From Mesostigma viride (Eukaryota > Streptophyta > Mesostigmatophyceae > Mesostigmatales > Mesostigmataceae): 64,000 nucleotides of DNA. Numbering within the stretch: position 1 is the first letter of the stretch; each line of letters opens with the position of its first letter. Shown here piece by piece: positions 1 through 10,684 of the stretch. A model generated the notes under the pieces. The model made no database searches. It saw only the letters and a list, made by a program, of their open reading frames with translations, and had not been told where the DNA came from. Both the position numbers and the translations under genes were made by a program. The stretch is from assembly GCA_009746045.1 (NCBI GenBank), contig RPFO01000104.1:891076-955075 (forward strand). Direction: 5' to 3'.

Positions 1-2311
1 CATCAGATCCCTTCTTCTAGAGAGGGCGTCTGGCACCACATTCTGTGATCCTGGGACATACTGCACAGAGAAAGGATAGAATCCCCCTAGGTACTCCATC
101 CACCCAGCCATCCTCTTACTCATCCTACTCTGTTCTAGCACGTGCACCAAGGGCCTGTGGTCAGTCATCAGGGTGATAGACTCTTGCCCTAGCCCATCTG
201 TAGCACTGCTAGCCACAGAAAACTGAGCTCCCTTCAACAGATGCTCCCACTTGTGACATGCTACCACTAAACCCAGCAACTCCTGCTCGTGTACAGGGTA
301 GTTACGTTCAGCTGAGCTCATGGTTTTAGACATGTACTCCACTGGCTGTGGTCCATAGCCATGGTCTTGCATCAGCACAGCACCTATGGCGCCTTGAGAG
401 GCATCTGACCTAACCTGATAAGGTAGATCTGGGTTGGGACCCACTAGCACAGGGGTGGATGTGAGCTTCTGCTTCAACAGGTCAAAGGCCTGCTGACACC
501 TATCTGTCCACTCAAACTGAACATCCTTCTTGATTAACTCAAGCAAGGGGGTGGAGATGGCAGCCATGTCAGGGATAAAACGCCTGTACCACCCCACCAT
601 GCCCAGGAAGGACTTGACATCATGTGCAGACTGCAACACAGGCCACTCAAGGATGGCAGCAATCTTAGCATTGTCAGGTGTCATACCCAAGGAACTCAAC
701 TTGTACCCTAGGAACCCCACTTCATGCCCCCACTCCACCTTAGACCTCTTGACAGACAAGTGGTAGTGCTGGATGACCTTCAGGACCTCCTCCACGTTCT
801 CCAGATGCTCCTTGAACGTCTTTGAGTGCACCAGGATGTCGTCCATGTAGGCCACCACGCAGGTCCTGAACACGGGTCTTGCAGGGTCACACAGGTGGGC
901 AATGTCTTTGAACCTGGGATTCCTGAGATCAGGGGAGATCTGAGGCAGAGAGTTCCCTGTCAGATGGCCAAAGATAGCATTCACAAACATCTGCATAGTA
1001 GCTGGGCTGTTGGAGGCCCCCATGGGCATCACAGTCCACTGGAACTGACCCCAGGGTGTGGAGAATGCAGTTTTTGGAATGTCCTCAGTAGCTATCCTGA
1101 TCTGCCAGAACGCGTGTCTAAGGTCAAACTTGGTGAAGTAAGATGATCCAGCTGTCCTCTCTAGCAGCTCATCAATCCGTGGCAAGGGATACTTGGACTT
1201 CACTGTGACCTTGTTCAGGCCTCTCAGATCAATGCACAACCGCCATCCACCATCATGCTTGGGGACAAGCAAACACCCAGAGCTGAAAGGACTATTGGCA
1301 GGAAGAATGAGTCCAGCTTCCAACAGGCCTGTCAAGATCACCTTCAGCTCTGCCATCTCAGCTGGCCCCATCCTGTACATGGGAACAAAGGGAGGCCTGG
1401 CACCATCCACAAGCTTGATGACATGAGTGATTGGCCCTTCAGGGGGTACTGTGGCATTTTGTCCTCAAAAATGGCAGCAAACCTGTCCAAAAGGGCATCA
1501 TGCAGCTTCTGCTCCTCCTCTGTGACAGCTGGTACTGGGTTCACAGCATTCACCGTGTGGCCATGAGTCTCATCAGAGGGTGAGTTAGGAACCAACTGTA
1601 AGAGAAAGACGTGTTCCACTGGGTAAGTAGCCAGGTAAGACAAGGTGTGATTGGCAGACCATACGTGCTTAAGTAAGGCAGCACGTTTCTCTTCCAGTGA
1701 AGGCACCTTGACGTCCTCCTTGGCACCTGCAACCCCTCTCCCATCATTGACAGCCTCATTAGTAGAACAGCACTCTGTGACTGGTCTTTCTCCCCCCTTA
1801 ATCACTGTGGTGGCGTCCCACACTGACCCATCCTGAAACTGCACCACCTTCTCAGACCACAAGATGGCAGGATTAGCAGACTCCAACCATGGCATCCCCA
1901 AATCACATCAGCAGCAGTGAGTGGAATGACATCTGCTGTGACAGACAAGGTTTGACGTGAGCACACTTGAAAAAGCAGTTGCACGTAGCCAGGTGAGTTA
2001 CTCTGCCTACCATCAGAATATTGGACCTTAACAGGCACAGGGTGGGGGAGCACTGGTAGATGCAGCTCCTGCACCAAGGAAGTGGAAATGTAGTTACTTC
2101 CTGCACCTGAGTCAATCATGAAGAGACATAAAGGCTGAGCCAAAGGGACTGGCACGTTCAACAGCCTAGCCTGGAACTTCAAGAGTTGACTGGGAATAGG
2201 AGGGCCCAATGGGGTGGTGGAATCAGAGGCAGACAAGTTGTTCACAGGACGGACATGCACAGCAGGCAAACCAGTTAACTCCACCGCTGGACGTAGTCCT
2301 GGGGGCTCCAC
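1..2311 (-). pseudogene. gypsy-1 Pol: protease, reverse transcriptase, RNase H (partial)
   Basis: The aspartic protease has the active-site motif FMIDSGAGSNYIS near 2110, and its C-terminal ADVI-LG-PWL part continues after a frame change near 1905. RT follows. The frame breaks again at a C5 run near 1445, within the conserved stretch leading to EGPITHVIKLVDGARPP. From there to base 1 the minus frame is open: LCIDLRGLNKVTVKSKYPLP (about 1200), KFDLRHAFWQIRI, MPMGASNSPATMQ, catalytic YMDD at about 837-848, then FLGYKLS. RNase H follows with RSDASQGAIGAVLMQ and ends in YVPGSQNVVPDALSRR at about base 15. Integrase must lie beyond the edge. The breaks look like single-base indels in an otherwise well conserved protein. 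Confidence 0.92.
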
Positions 2312-2550
2312 TAGTTTTTTGGCAGCTCAGGAGGATGATCTGAAGACGAGCTCCCCACTGAAGGCTGCACCTGCTGATCCTCTATGCCGTCTGCCTCCCT
2401 TCTCCCTCCTCCTCCTCTGCTAGGAGGTGCCACAGGGCGTTGACCATCCGACGCCTGTCTTGCCTGTGAATCCCTTGGGCTGGAAGGGTCCCTTGCCCGA
2501 AGCCTGGAAGTTGGGTCTAAACCCAGGCTGTGCCCTGTGGTCGCTCTGGC

Positions 2551-3910
2551 TCACCCCAGGAGGGAAGGTGGATGGTCTGGTGAATGGAAGAACCCCCTGA
2601 GGACCCTTGGTGTCGCTGGGAACTGGTCTCGCTTGGGGCAATCCCGTGCAAAGTGTCCCAGCTGGCCACACGTGAAACAGGCTCCTTTGGACTGCTCCAT
2701 GGCACTGAGCTCCTCCATCACAGCGTTCAGCTGGTTCAGGGGCTTCTTAACAGCAGGCGCCTGGTTGCCTGCAGCAGGCTCCCACTTGAGGGAAAAGTCA
2801 GGGACACGGCACAGCGTGAGGGCATAAGACAGCACAGTATCCCACTTCCACTCGACATAGTCGAAAGGGGAGAAATGCTTGTCAATATCCACCCTGACTT
2901 GAGGGGAAGCCCATGCAGAAACCTGTGAAGAGCTTCAGAATCAGAGCACTGGGGGATTTTGGCCCTCAGGTTGGTAAACGTCTCTACGTATTGTGGTAGT
3001 GTCAGGCCGGACTGAGTACAGTTGGCCAACGCGTCCCGGTCCAGACGGAGCTGGTCCTGGGGAAGGAGAAAACGTCGAAATGAAAGCATGAGAGATGGCA
3101 AATCCTTGCAAGTATTACCTGCTGAGGATCGTAAAAACTCATCAAACCTGTCGGCTGCACTGTCGCTCATTCGCTGTCGAACCATCTTCTTCTGGATGTC
3201 CAGGGAAAGTCGTTCTTCCGCTCGTTTGCCGTAGTTAGCAAAGTGGATAGCGAACACATCCTGGAATCGAGTAGAGAAATGATCGAAACTGCGGTGGGTT
3301 AGATTGGTGAGCGACAGCTTGTCTACGGATTCGATTTTTGGAAATGGCGGGGCGGAACCTTGATGCGGTGGTATAGTGACGGTCACGGGGACGTCGCTGG
3401 CGGGGGTGGTGAAGGTGACCGAGGTCGTCTGCGCTGGATCCTGCCTATCGCTATCCTGCGTCTCATTCCTCGTAGTAACTGCGGTACTATTAGGTAAAAC
3501 CCTTCCGTCACCCAACCGAGGAGCCTCTCTCCCCAATCCAGCAACCATGTCACGCATGGCCGCCTCCTCCTCCTCAATTCTCTGACGAAGTCTTCCCACA
3601 TCCTGTTCCACCTCCTCCACCATCTTTCTATACATCGCTGCGTGTTGTTCATCGTGTAATAATCTGATTTTAGCTGCTGAGAGGCGATCCGCTGCAAGTC
3701 TGGTCCCGTCTCTTCCAGGCGTGGTATTTAGCGGGAAAAGAAATGAAGATGATGCACTCGCACAGGACTCGTTCGCGCGCTTGGAATCCTGGGCGACAGT
3801 GACGCTCCTCGACCCACGCCTGTCAGCGATGGTTCGCCTGGTTGGAGACCAGATGCAATGACGGAAAACTTGGGCCCTATGGACAACGAGGGCCGCCTCA
3901 CTTCAGACAT
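2551..3910 (-). pseudogene. gypsy-1 Gag with CCHC zinc knuckle, frameshifted
   Basis: Gag forms the particle that packages the element RNA. A probable start is the ATG at 3910 (MSEVRRP). The frame must change near 3790 to enter the main Gag frame, which is open through the 3635 ATG. The central part (about 2910-3400) carries a Retrotrans_gag-like helical region, with FDHFSTRFQDVFAIHF followed by LPQYVETFTNLRAKIP. Another one-base change near 2905 leads to the C-terminal part with one zinc knuckle, CFTCGQLGHFARDCPK (about 2640-2690). A third change near 2590 leads into a Pro/Gly-rich linker. The family and domain order are clear; the exact N-terminus is not. Confidence 0.85.
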
Positions 3911-4270
3911 AGAAGTACGGTTGAAATCAAGTTGACGCCGTGGAGTACGAGCAGTTGTCTCAGCACCTTCCCTAGCAATGGGTTCCAGAGATGATGACGG
4001 ATCTCCAAACCTTGATTAGTAGGGGGTAAAGGTGATTGTGTCTTCGAACTACTCATACTTCCACATGGAGTCGCGATCGTCTGCCTAGTAGAGACAACGG
4101 TTACGGCTGACTTCTAGTGTTACAGAGCAAGACAGTCACATCAGGATGTGTCTCAGTCTGTAACACCGTAAGTTTTCCGCAACTCTATGAATCTTCTCGG
4201 ATGACAGACATCTGATCAACGTTGTACTACCCGGAAGGTTGCGACTTCAAGAGAAACACCAAAGTAGAGA

Positions 4271-4283
4271 TCCTCCGATACCA
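4271..4283 (-). other. gypsy-1 tRNA primer-binding site
   Basis: Immediately inside the LTR, after one spacer base, the minus strand reads TGGTATCGGAGGA. This resembles the initiator-Met tRNA primer site (TGGTATC...) of plant LTR retrotransposons. The same sequence abuts the LTR of gypsy-3. Confidence 0.8.
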
Positions 4284-4284
4284 A

Positions 4285-5063
4285 TGTAACGACTAAAAAT
4301 GATCATCATCATCATCCACAGTCCAATATGAAAGATCTTTTACCTGGGTTGCTTTCCTGAGTTGCAGAACTTCAAGTATCCGAGCAACGTTGAGATGGAA
4401 ATTCCACAGCACGTGATTTAGGGAATCACACCCCTTGTAGACACAAAGACAAGCTCGTGTATAGACGACCTCTGTGGAACTGAAGGACGTCTATAGCCAA
4501 GGGGCTCTTATGGATTGGACAACAAAGCCAAGCTTTATTATACCATGGTGAATCAAAACCAACGTAGCAACAATGGCGACCCCACGTCCTTGATATCGAC
4601 GTGCTTGTCGAGCTTGCTCCAACCTTAGCCTGAAGAGAACCAATCAGAACCATGGAATCCTATACAAGATCTTCGTATCCATCCTAGTCACACAAAACAG
4701 AACAACACCACACACAGCCTGGCAGAATCTTTCCATGAGATCCTAAATCTGTCGTGAGCACTGAAGTCCCAAAGGAGCATTTAAGACTCAATAGTACCAA
4801 CTAACAAACTACAACCCCACGTGGATCAGGCCACGACCAATGAGGGCTCCTATCAGTAGTATCAGCCAACAAACTACAACCCTACGTGGATCAGGCCACG
4901 ACCAATGAGGGTTCCTATCAGTTGGCTGACAAAGTATCAGCTCCAAGTACCGTCGTCTTAGAAACCTCATAACTTTCTCAATACTGATCCAAAAGTCCTC
5001 GAATAAAAGCCAAACATTCACAAAACAAAGGATGTAACAACAAAGTCATTTTTGCTTGTTACA
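4285..5063 (-). repeat. gypsy-1 5' LTR (779 bp)
   Basis: On the minus strand the repeat starts TGTAACAAGC at 5063 and ends GTTACA at 4285, so the ends are the expected TG...CA inverted pair. A primer-binding site abuts the inner end. The first 31 bases form a hairpin: 5033-5040 pairs with 5056-5063 (8 bp). A 65-bp tandem duplication (first copy from about 4804, second from about 4869) lies in the U3-like outer part, as LTR enhancers often do. The second LTR is outside the window, so the boundaries rest on the PBS and the terminal inverted bases. Confidence 0.8.
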
Positions 5064-6697
5064 ACCTTGATGTTCTCAATACTACTCTAGTTCCTACTAC
5101 TATGGGTGTAACCCCTTATGGTGAACTACCTGATGATGAATCCTATGCCTACCTCTTTCATACAGCTGTTCGCATGCCTGATCTCCTTTCTCACGTAGGA
5201 CTCTCTCTCCCGTGTGAGGCCCTTCCCGTGGCCTCGGTGGGGGGGGAGGGGAAAAATAAAATTTCTATACCGCTTAGCCATATAGCGACTAGGTCAGGAA
5301 AGTCTTATGAAAACGTAGTCCCTCTAGGACCTCCCCTTCTCTTTGGCAAGGCGGTAGGAGATCTCTTTAACCCATAGTCCGTAGAGCCATTTTTGGCACT
5401 TTCATACCCCCTAAAATGAAAAAAATCATAACTCCCAGACCGCTACTCCAAATACCCTCAACCAAGATGCCAGGAATATCTACACTTCAAGGGCTTTCAG
5501 AATATGCAATAATATCTTGAGTCCCGCAAGTGGGCTGCATGATATTCTCAGTCAAAGTTGGACAAAAGACGAACATTTTCATGCATCACACCATGGAACC
5601 CCCCCCTTTTTTTCAGGGGAGGGTTGTAAACACCAATGTCAAGGTTGGATAATTTTATTAGGTAGTTCAGGCATCCCCATACCAGGGGGGCCACTCAGAA
5701 TTGAGTTTTGCACATGGCACCACGCTCATATACGTGTGTGGGTTACGCGCGCGTAGACAGCCATCTATGACATGCAACACAGCAATGCATTATAACAAGC
5801 TACAAAAGACTGGCAAAAGTGCTGGAATGCAAACGGGTTGCCTACCTGAACTAACGGGGTGGTATACTCTAAGGAAATGCCATAAACTGAGCACTCACAG
5901 GGCTGATACCACTCTTTACAGCAGGCATGGAAGCTTGCTAAGTGCTGCACCAATAAACTCGTCAACTATAATGCATGGCAGGCGTATTCCGCGGCAAACA
6001 ACATGCAAACACGTTGCCGTACCTGGCTCATTCACGTCCCGCCCGGATTCTGCTGGCCGGCACCCTCATATCTCACACATACTAGTGCGCTACAGGCATA
6101 GGCCGCCATAGCCGCATCATGCATGCATCCGCTATGGTTACTACGTTGATATTCCGTGCAAAGATGACCTACAAACGCGTCCGCAATCCCAGCAAACCTT
6201 GCAGCAGATGTCCCGTACCAAACCTGGATGCTCGGGCTGGCGCAGACTGCTCGGCCATACAGAGAAAATCGAAATATGGTAAGCTATAACTCATATGGCA
6301 CTGACGACCAAGAAGGCAGTATTTTCCTACCTGTATTTTCCCAGTCCTACCAATCTGGCCATGCCTGACCTACGAAAAACACGCATCGTCATTCTGAGCG
6401 ACATTCTGAACCGTCTCAGGCCGCGAGACGCAAAAATTTCCGTGATAACGGCACGTTGGCAGCCATATCTCGATACGCGCGCGCGCGAGTGAAAATTTCC
6501 CGCCAAAGTCACGTGATACATTCTCAATTGACGTTGTAATAACCAGGCTATGGCGAATATACCCCCCAAACCTATGCACCACCTTCGTCCCTAAGTGTTC
6601 CCGGACCCACCGGACAACTTCCCTCCGTCACGGGTGGCGCGGCGCTACCGGCGCCGCGCCGTTTCTGGCGGGAACCCAAACACTATCCAAATGGATA
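5064..6697. other. Region without recognised gene, with two perfect hairpins at its right end
   Basis: Short open frames occur (for example 5102-5377) but show no known domain. Part of this stretch may be decayed internal sequence of gypsy-2, because the integrase frame to the right begins without RT or RNase H in front of it. At the right end 6636-6645 pairs perfectly with 6651-6660 (10 bp, all G/C, 5-base loop), and 6679-6688 pairs with 6693-6702 (10 bp, 4-base loop). Confidence 0.5.
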
Positions 6698-7720
6698 GTG
6701 TTCCCGGACTATGGGTTAATTAAACCTGTTCTGGATACCTCTGTAGCGATGCCTACCTCTGATCTTGAACGCCTTATTAGTAGATTTACGGCCACTGAGC
6801 CGGAAGCATTAGCTGCCATTGCTGCACATCCCCAACAATTAGGCAAGCATCCTTGTAAATTTGTAGGTGGGTTTTTATATGTGCAGGTAGCAGATTCTCC
6901 CCCTCAATGGCGCCTGTATGTCCCTCCTATCTGTCGCTCCTCCTTGCTCTTTGAGTTGCATGACTTAGCTGCTCATCAGGGTGGTAAACGGGTACGGGAC
7001 TTAGTGGCATTAGTAGCCCGCTCTTATTACTGGCCTTCCCTTTATAAGGATGTAGATGAGTATGTTAGAACTTGTCAATCTTGCCAGGAGATGAAACCCA
7101 ATAACGTAGGACAGATAGCAGAACCTAGGACCTTGCCTGACCCCATCATGCCGTGGGATTCTATCATGATGGATTTTGTAGGACCTTTTAGAAAGAATGA
7201 TAGGGGCAATGCCCAAATCCTTGTGTTCATAGATCGTTTTACTCGTATGTGCCATCTTGTGCCGTGCCCTTTAGAACTCACAGCACGTGATTGCGCACGC
7301 CTATACCTCAATAATGTATACAGATATCATGGTTTGAGTAGGCAGTTTATTAGTGATAAGGATAAGTTATTTACCTCAGATTTTTGGCAGCAGTTTTTCG
7401 CTGCCATCGGTACCAAGGTTACCTACGGTACTGCCTACCACTCCTCCTCCTCTCATTTAGTGGAGCGTCTTAATAGGGTAGTAGAAGAAGCGCTTAGGCA
7501 CTATGTTAATGGCTCGGGTAGTGATTGGGAGGATTATTTATGTTTGGTAGAGTTCTCCCTCAACAATTGTCCCCAAGCTGCGCATGGATATACGCCCTTC
7601 TTCTTAGATACCGGTAGACAGCCTCTTACTCCTACCTCTCTCTTAGCTAGTCCTCTACGGGACAAGGATGATGTGTCCCGAGATACTGTAGAAGGTGTAC
7701 AGTCCTTACTAGCTAGATAG
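6698..7720 (+). pseudogene. gypsy-2 integrase (zinc-binding and DDE core)
   Basis: Integrase inserts the element cDNA into the genome. The open frame enters mid-protein, so position 6698 (GTG) is only where the frame opens. The HHCC zinc domain uses H88, H93, C126 and C129 (LHDLAAHQGG...CQSCQEMKP). The catalytic core has D159 (MMDFVGPF), D220 (FISDKDKLF) and E256 (HLVERLNRVVEE). The family's usual DGQTE around the last residue is replaced by SSHLVE, with Glu retained. The frame stops at a TAG at 7718-7720, and the protein continues one base out of frame in the next entry, so a frameshift separates core and chromodomain. Confidence 0.93.
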
Positions 7721-7721
7721 A

Positions 7722-8288
7722 ATGAAAACTGCTCATGACCACGCGATCGCAGGGTACCAAAAAGCTCAGTCTAAGTACCTTGCTAGGTTGCGTGCCTCCT
7801 TAGATAGAAGAGCACCTGATATAGAAATAGGAGATCTAGTATTAGTAGAAGGCCCCCGTGTTGGCCGTTTTGCTCATAAGTTTGAAGCAGAACTTAAGGT
7901 CAAACTTAGGCCCGCCTTCTTAGGACCCTTCCGTGTTTTGTCTAGAGTAGGAAATTTCCTATATAAAGTCGATATCCCTACCTCTTGGCAGACACATTCA
8001 AACACCTTCCATAGAAGCCAGCTAAAACTGTACCACCCTAGTACGTTCGCTGGTAGAGAGCTAGCGCCTGCCCCTTTAGAGCATAACCCTGACACTGGGG
8101 AAGTAGAAGACGAAGTAGAAAGCATCGTGGCCCATAGAGATGTCAAAAAGGGCCGCGGTACCCAGCGTCAGTACAAAGTGAAGTGGATGTATGCTCGCAG
8201 TGAAGTAGATAAGGTCTGGTATACGGAAAGCGAGCTAGATGGGTGTAGTCGCTTGCTGCAGGAATATAAAACCCTGCACAAGCTTTAG
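7722..8288 (+). CDS. gypsy-2 integrase C-terminus with chromodomain
   Basis: This is the continuation of the integrase after a one-base frame change at about 7715. It starts in the helical linker (MKTAHDHAIAGYQKAQ), runs through the GPFRVL...YKVDIP small beta-barrel and the THSNTFHRSQLKLY segment, and ends in a chromodomain at roughly residues 130-185 (VESIVAHRDVKKG...YKVKW...WYTESEL). The chromodomain can tether the integration complex to modified histones, which defines chromoviruses. The ATG at 7722 is probably not a real start. The stop at 8286-8288 lies 26 bases before the next ORF. Confidence 0.92.
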   Translation: MKTAHDHAIAGYQKAQSKYLARLRASLDRRAPDIEIGDLVLVEGPRVGRFAHKFEAELKVKLRPAFLGPFRVLSRVGNFLYKVDIPTSWQTHSNTFHRSQLKLYHPSTFAGRELAPAPLEHNPDTGEVEDEVESIVAHRDVKKGRGTQRQYKVKWMYARSEVDKVWYTESELDGCSRLLQEYKTLHKL

Positions 8289-8314
8289 CAGTAGACCTTC
8301 TCCTCTCTTATATT

Positions 8315-10312
8315 ATGCCTGCTGTCGACGGGTGGTTGGTTGTCCCCCCCCCCTCCGCAGCCGTCATGTCAGAGCCTACCCCTCCGGCTGAGAGTTCGCT
8401 GCCGTCCCCGCCCCTACCGGACCCTGAGCTGTATTTCGAGGCCCTTCCGGGCCGCTGGGTGTCGCGGTCCAGTTATCCGGATGGCGTTGTGCAGCCGGCC
8501 CTTCAGGCCAGACATGCGAGTTTAGTCAGGGCGGCCCTCTTTGGGGTCACGTGGTACGGTCCTTCCCCTGACGAGCCGCATCAGCTTGTGTTGCACGGGT
8601 TCGACGATACCGGGCACTGTTTGTTAGGGTGTGGTTCCCGCTGTCCAGCCTTGGGACAGATAGATGCGGTTCTCCAGTGCTCCCGTGTATTCTCCTACCT
8701 TTCTACCCCTGTGGGCCGCGCCTGCCTCCGGGAGGTGTTCCCCTGGCTTCCGGCTGAGGGTGAGGCTGAGTTAGATGAGAACCCCTGCGACCTTTTGCGG
8801 GCCGTAGAATTCATGGAGATAGCTGATCAGTCGATGGGAGTAGCATTTGGTGGTCCTGCCCCTACGGGCGCCCCATCCGAGGTACATTATACTCCAGATT
8901 ATTCTGCCTCGAGCGCTGCGTCCGCCTCCTCGGCGTCTGCTCCTCCTTCTCCGGTCCCGTCGTCACCTCGGTCGACCCGGTGTGTTGCAGTGGAGCCTAC
9001 CCCTCCGGGTTTGCCTGATCCTCTGTCGGCGACGGTCTTGGCTATGCAGGCTCAGATCCAGTCCCTGACCACGGCATTCGGGGCCTTCATGGCTGCCCAA
9101 GCGCAGACTCCGGCCACGCCAGGTGTGTCTGTGGTGGCTGCGCCCCCTACCCCTTCGGGTGTTTCGGCACCTGTGGTTTTGCCGTCGCCCACTACCCCTT
9201 CGGTAGCGGCGGCTCCGACACCTCCGGTTACCTCCGTGCCGGCGACCGACGTTTCTGCGTCGGCCCCCGCTTCGGTCCCTGCCCCTTCGGCCTCGCGGTC
9301 TTTGGCTGCGGTCGTTCGGTCCACCGGTCAGGATCCTCGCGCCACCCGCGCTGCCGATTCCCTCCGGGAGTTGTCCCAGGGTGATCGGGACAGGGCCCCT
9401 TCTGTGGTGCATGTGACACCGGAGTCGCGCGACACGCCCGTGCCTGGATGCGGTATGTCCGCACTCGCCTGCCGCCAGTGTGACCTGCCGCGCGCCTCCG
9501 CCGAGCTTGCCATCTCGCCCATGTCCTACGGGTTCTCCCAGGTGTGTCGGGCGCCTCGGGATCGTGGCCTACCCATTGAGACTGATCGGCCTCCTTTCGA
9601 CATGGTTATTCTAGCTGATCCTGTGTTCCAGGGTGAGATCTTGGTTCGGCGCGTTCTGTATCGCTGGGCTAGGCGCCACAACGACTTGGACACCTACGGT
9701 GGGTTCCAGTGGGCTTACCCTCCGCCTCTGAGCATTATGGCTTCGGATGCCCTTACGGTAGAGTTTCCGGCGGTACAGGGTCACGCTGCGTACAACACGG
9801 TCCTCCAGCCCATCCTCGAGTGGGATGCCCGTCGTCCGGCACCCATCCCGGGCCAGGGTCTAGACTCCCGTTGCCACCCTCCTCCTCGGGCCAACGACTA
9901 CCTGGAGACATTCGGGTCGCGCCAGTGTGCTCGTCGGTGGCGCTCCCGAGAGGTTCGGCACATCCGGATGTGGCCGTCCAACGTGGAGCCCTTGGTGGAC
10001 CTGTTTTTCCCGACGGGTTTGCGCCCTCGGATCCGGTACCATCGTCTCCTCCTGCGGGCCCTCTGTTTGATCGCGGTAGAGCCTTTCCTTCGCCTCTTTG
10101 CCTGTGGCTTCCTGGACTGGGCCCGTGGCCAGGTCGTTCTTACGCAGCATAGGTATTACTGGGCCTTTCTGGGCCTTTTTCCTGACGGTGTGTGGGCCGA
10201 TGTTTTCCTCACTGTAGATAGGCATGACAATGTCGAGGATGTGGCCCACTACCAGGCCTACCTGGATGTCCTGCTGGCCTCCCGTGGTACCTACCAGACG
10301 GATGGCCATTAG
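8315..10312 (+). CDS. Extra 3' ORF of gypsy-2, 665 aa, unknown function
   Basis: An intact ORF with an ATG lies 26 bases after pol and ends about 370 bases before the 3' LTR, in the place where some LTR elements carry env or another third ORF. I do not recognise the protein. Residues 1-40 are Pro-rich. A folded-looking part follows (about 40-165, with Cys pairs in HCLLGCGSRCPALG). Residues 190-340 are low-complexity Pro/Ala/Ser/Thr with a short helical stretch (ATVLAMQAQIQSLTTAFGAF). The C-terminal ~290 residues look folded (CRQCDLP; many Trp and Tyr) and include a hydrophobic stretch near RALCLIAVEPFLRLFACGFL. No signal peptide is evident, so an envelope role is not supported. A displaced gag-like protein is an alternative. 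Its higher GC than pol suggests separate acquisition. Confidence 0.75.
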   Translation: MPAVDGWLVVPPPSAAVMSEPTPPAESSLPSPPLPDPELYFEALPGRWVSRSSYPDGVVQPALQARHASLVRAALFGVTWYGPSPDEPHQLVLHGFDDTGHCLLGCGSRCPALGQIDAVLQCSRVFSYLSTPVGRACLREVFPWLPAEGEAELDENPCDLLRAVEFMEIADQSMGVAFGGPAPTGAPSEVHYTPDYSASSAASASSASAPPSPVPSSPRSTRCVAVEPTPPGLPDPLSATVLAMQAQIQSLTTAFGAFMAAQAQTPATPGVSVVAAPPTPSGVSAPVVLPSPTTPSVAAAPTPPVTSVPATDVSASAPASVPAPSASRSLAAVVRSTGQDPRATRAADSLRELSQGDRDRAPSVVHVTPESRDTPVPGCGMSALACRQCDLPRASAELAISPMSYGFSQVCRAPRDRGLPIETDRPPFDMVILADPVFQGEILVRRVLYRWARRHNDLDTYGGFQWAYPPPLSIMASDALTVEFPAVQGHAAYNTVLQPILEWDARRPAPIPGQGLDSRCHPPPRANDYLETFGSRQCARRWRSREVRHIRMWPSNVEPLVDLFFPTGLRPRIRYHRLLLRALCLIAVEPFLRLFACGFLDWARGQVVLTQHRYYWAFLGLFPDGVWADVFLTVDRHDNVEDVAHYQAYLDVLLASRGTYQTDGH

Positions 10313-10671
10313 ATAGAGGGCCTTAGGCCCGACCTGAGGGTGTTGTCCCTCCGGTATGTAGAGTCGCCCTCATATTCTGGCCAGTTGGTTGACTGTTCTT
10401 GGTCCTTGGCGCCGATGTGTTTACTCTGTGTGTCCTGCCCAGTGCCGTTCCCCCCCGGCCAGGACTCCGTTCCAGGCAGTTAGGGGAACCTCCCACCAGG
10501 CTTGGTGCTGGCTAACCCTACACCACCCGGCGTGGTGGTGGAGACCGTGTGAACTATTGGTGTTTTGTATCTGGGATGGTCTATCGATTGTGTTGGTGTG
10601 TGTTGGGTGCATTAGGTTTTTCCTACCCCTTCGTTTCCTCCCTGTGCGTAGGGAGAGGGCTCCCTACCTTT

Positions 10672-10684
10672 GTGGGGGGGGAGG
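10672..10684 (+). other. gypsy-2 polypurine tract
   Basis: A G-rich purine run (TGGGGGGGGAGG) ends exactly where the LTR TGTTAC begins. This is the usual plus-strand primer position for LTR retrotransposons. Confidence 0.8.

Larger units (their letters stand above)
1..5063 (-). mobile_element. Ty3/gypsy retrotransposon gypsy-1 (5' part, runs off left edge)
   Basis: Read on the minus strand the order is 5' LTR (4285-5063), primer-binding site, leader, gag, protease, RT and RNase H. The RNase H end lies at base 1, so integrase and the 3' LTR are outside the window. The order PR-RT-RH with no integrase before RT is that of Ty3/gypsy, not copia. At least five one-base frame changes break gag-pol, so this copy looks inactive unless the shifts are sequencing errors. 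Only one LTR is visible, so the target duplication and insertion age cannot be read. Confidence 0.93.

Noticed and set aside
5102-5377. 91-codon frame as a small gene
   Set aside because: No homology recognised, no context, flanked by repeat DNA; a decayed retroelement piece is as likely.
8963-9464. Arg/Gly-rich minus-strand frames
   Set aside because: Antisense of the Pro/Ala/Ser-rich part of the 665-codon ORF.
8315-10312. Envelope protein of an errantivirus-like element
   Set aside because: No signal peptide, no furin-like site and no convincing C-terminal anchor; left as unknown.
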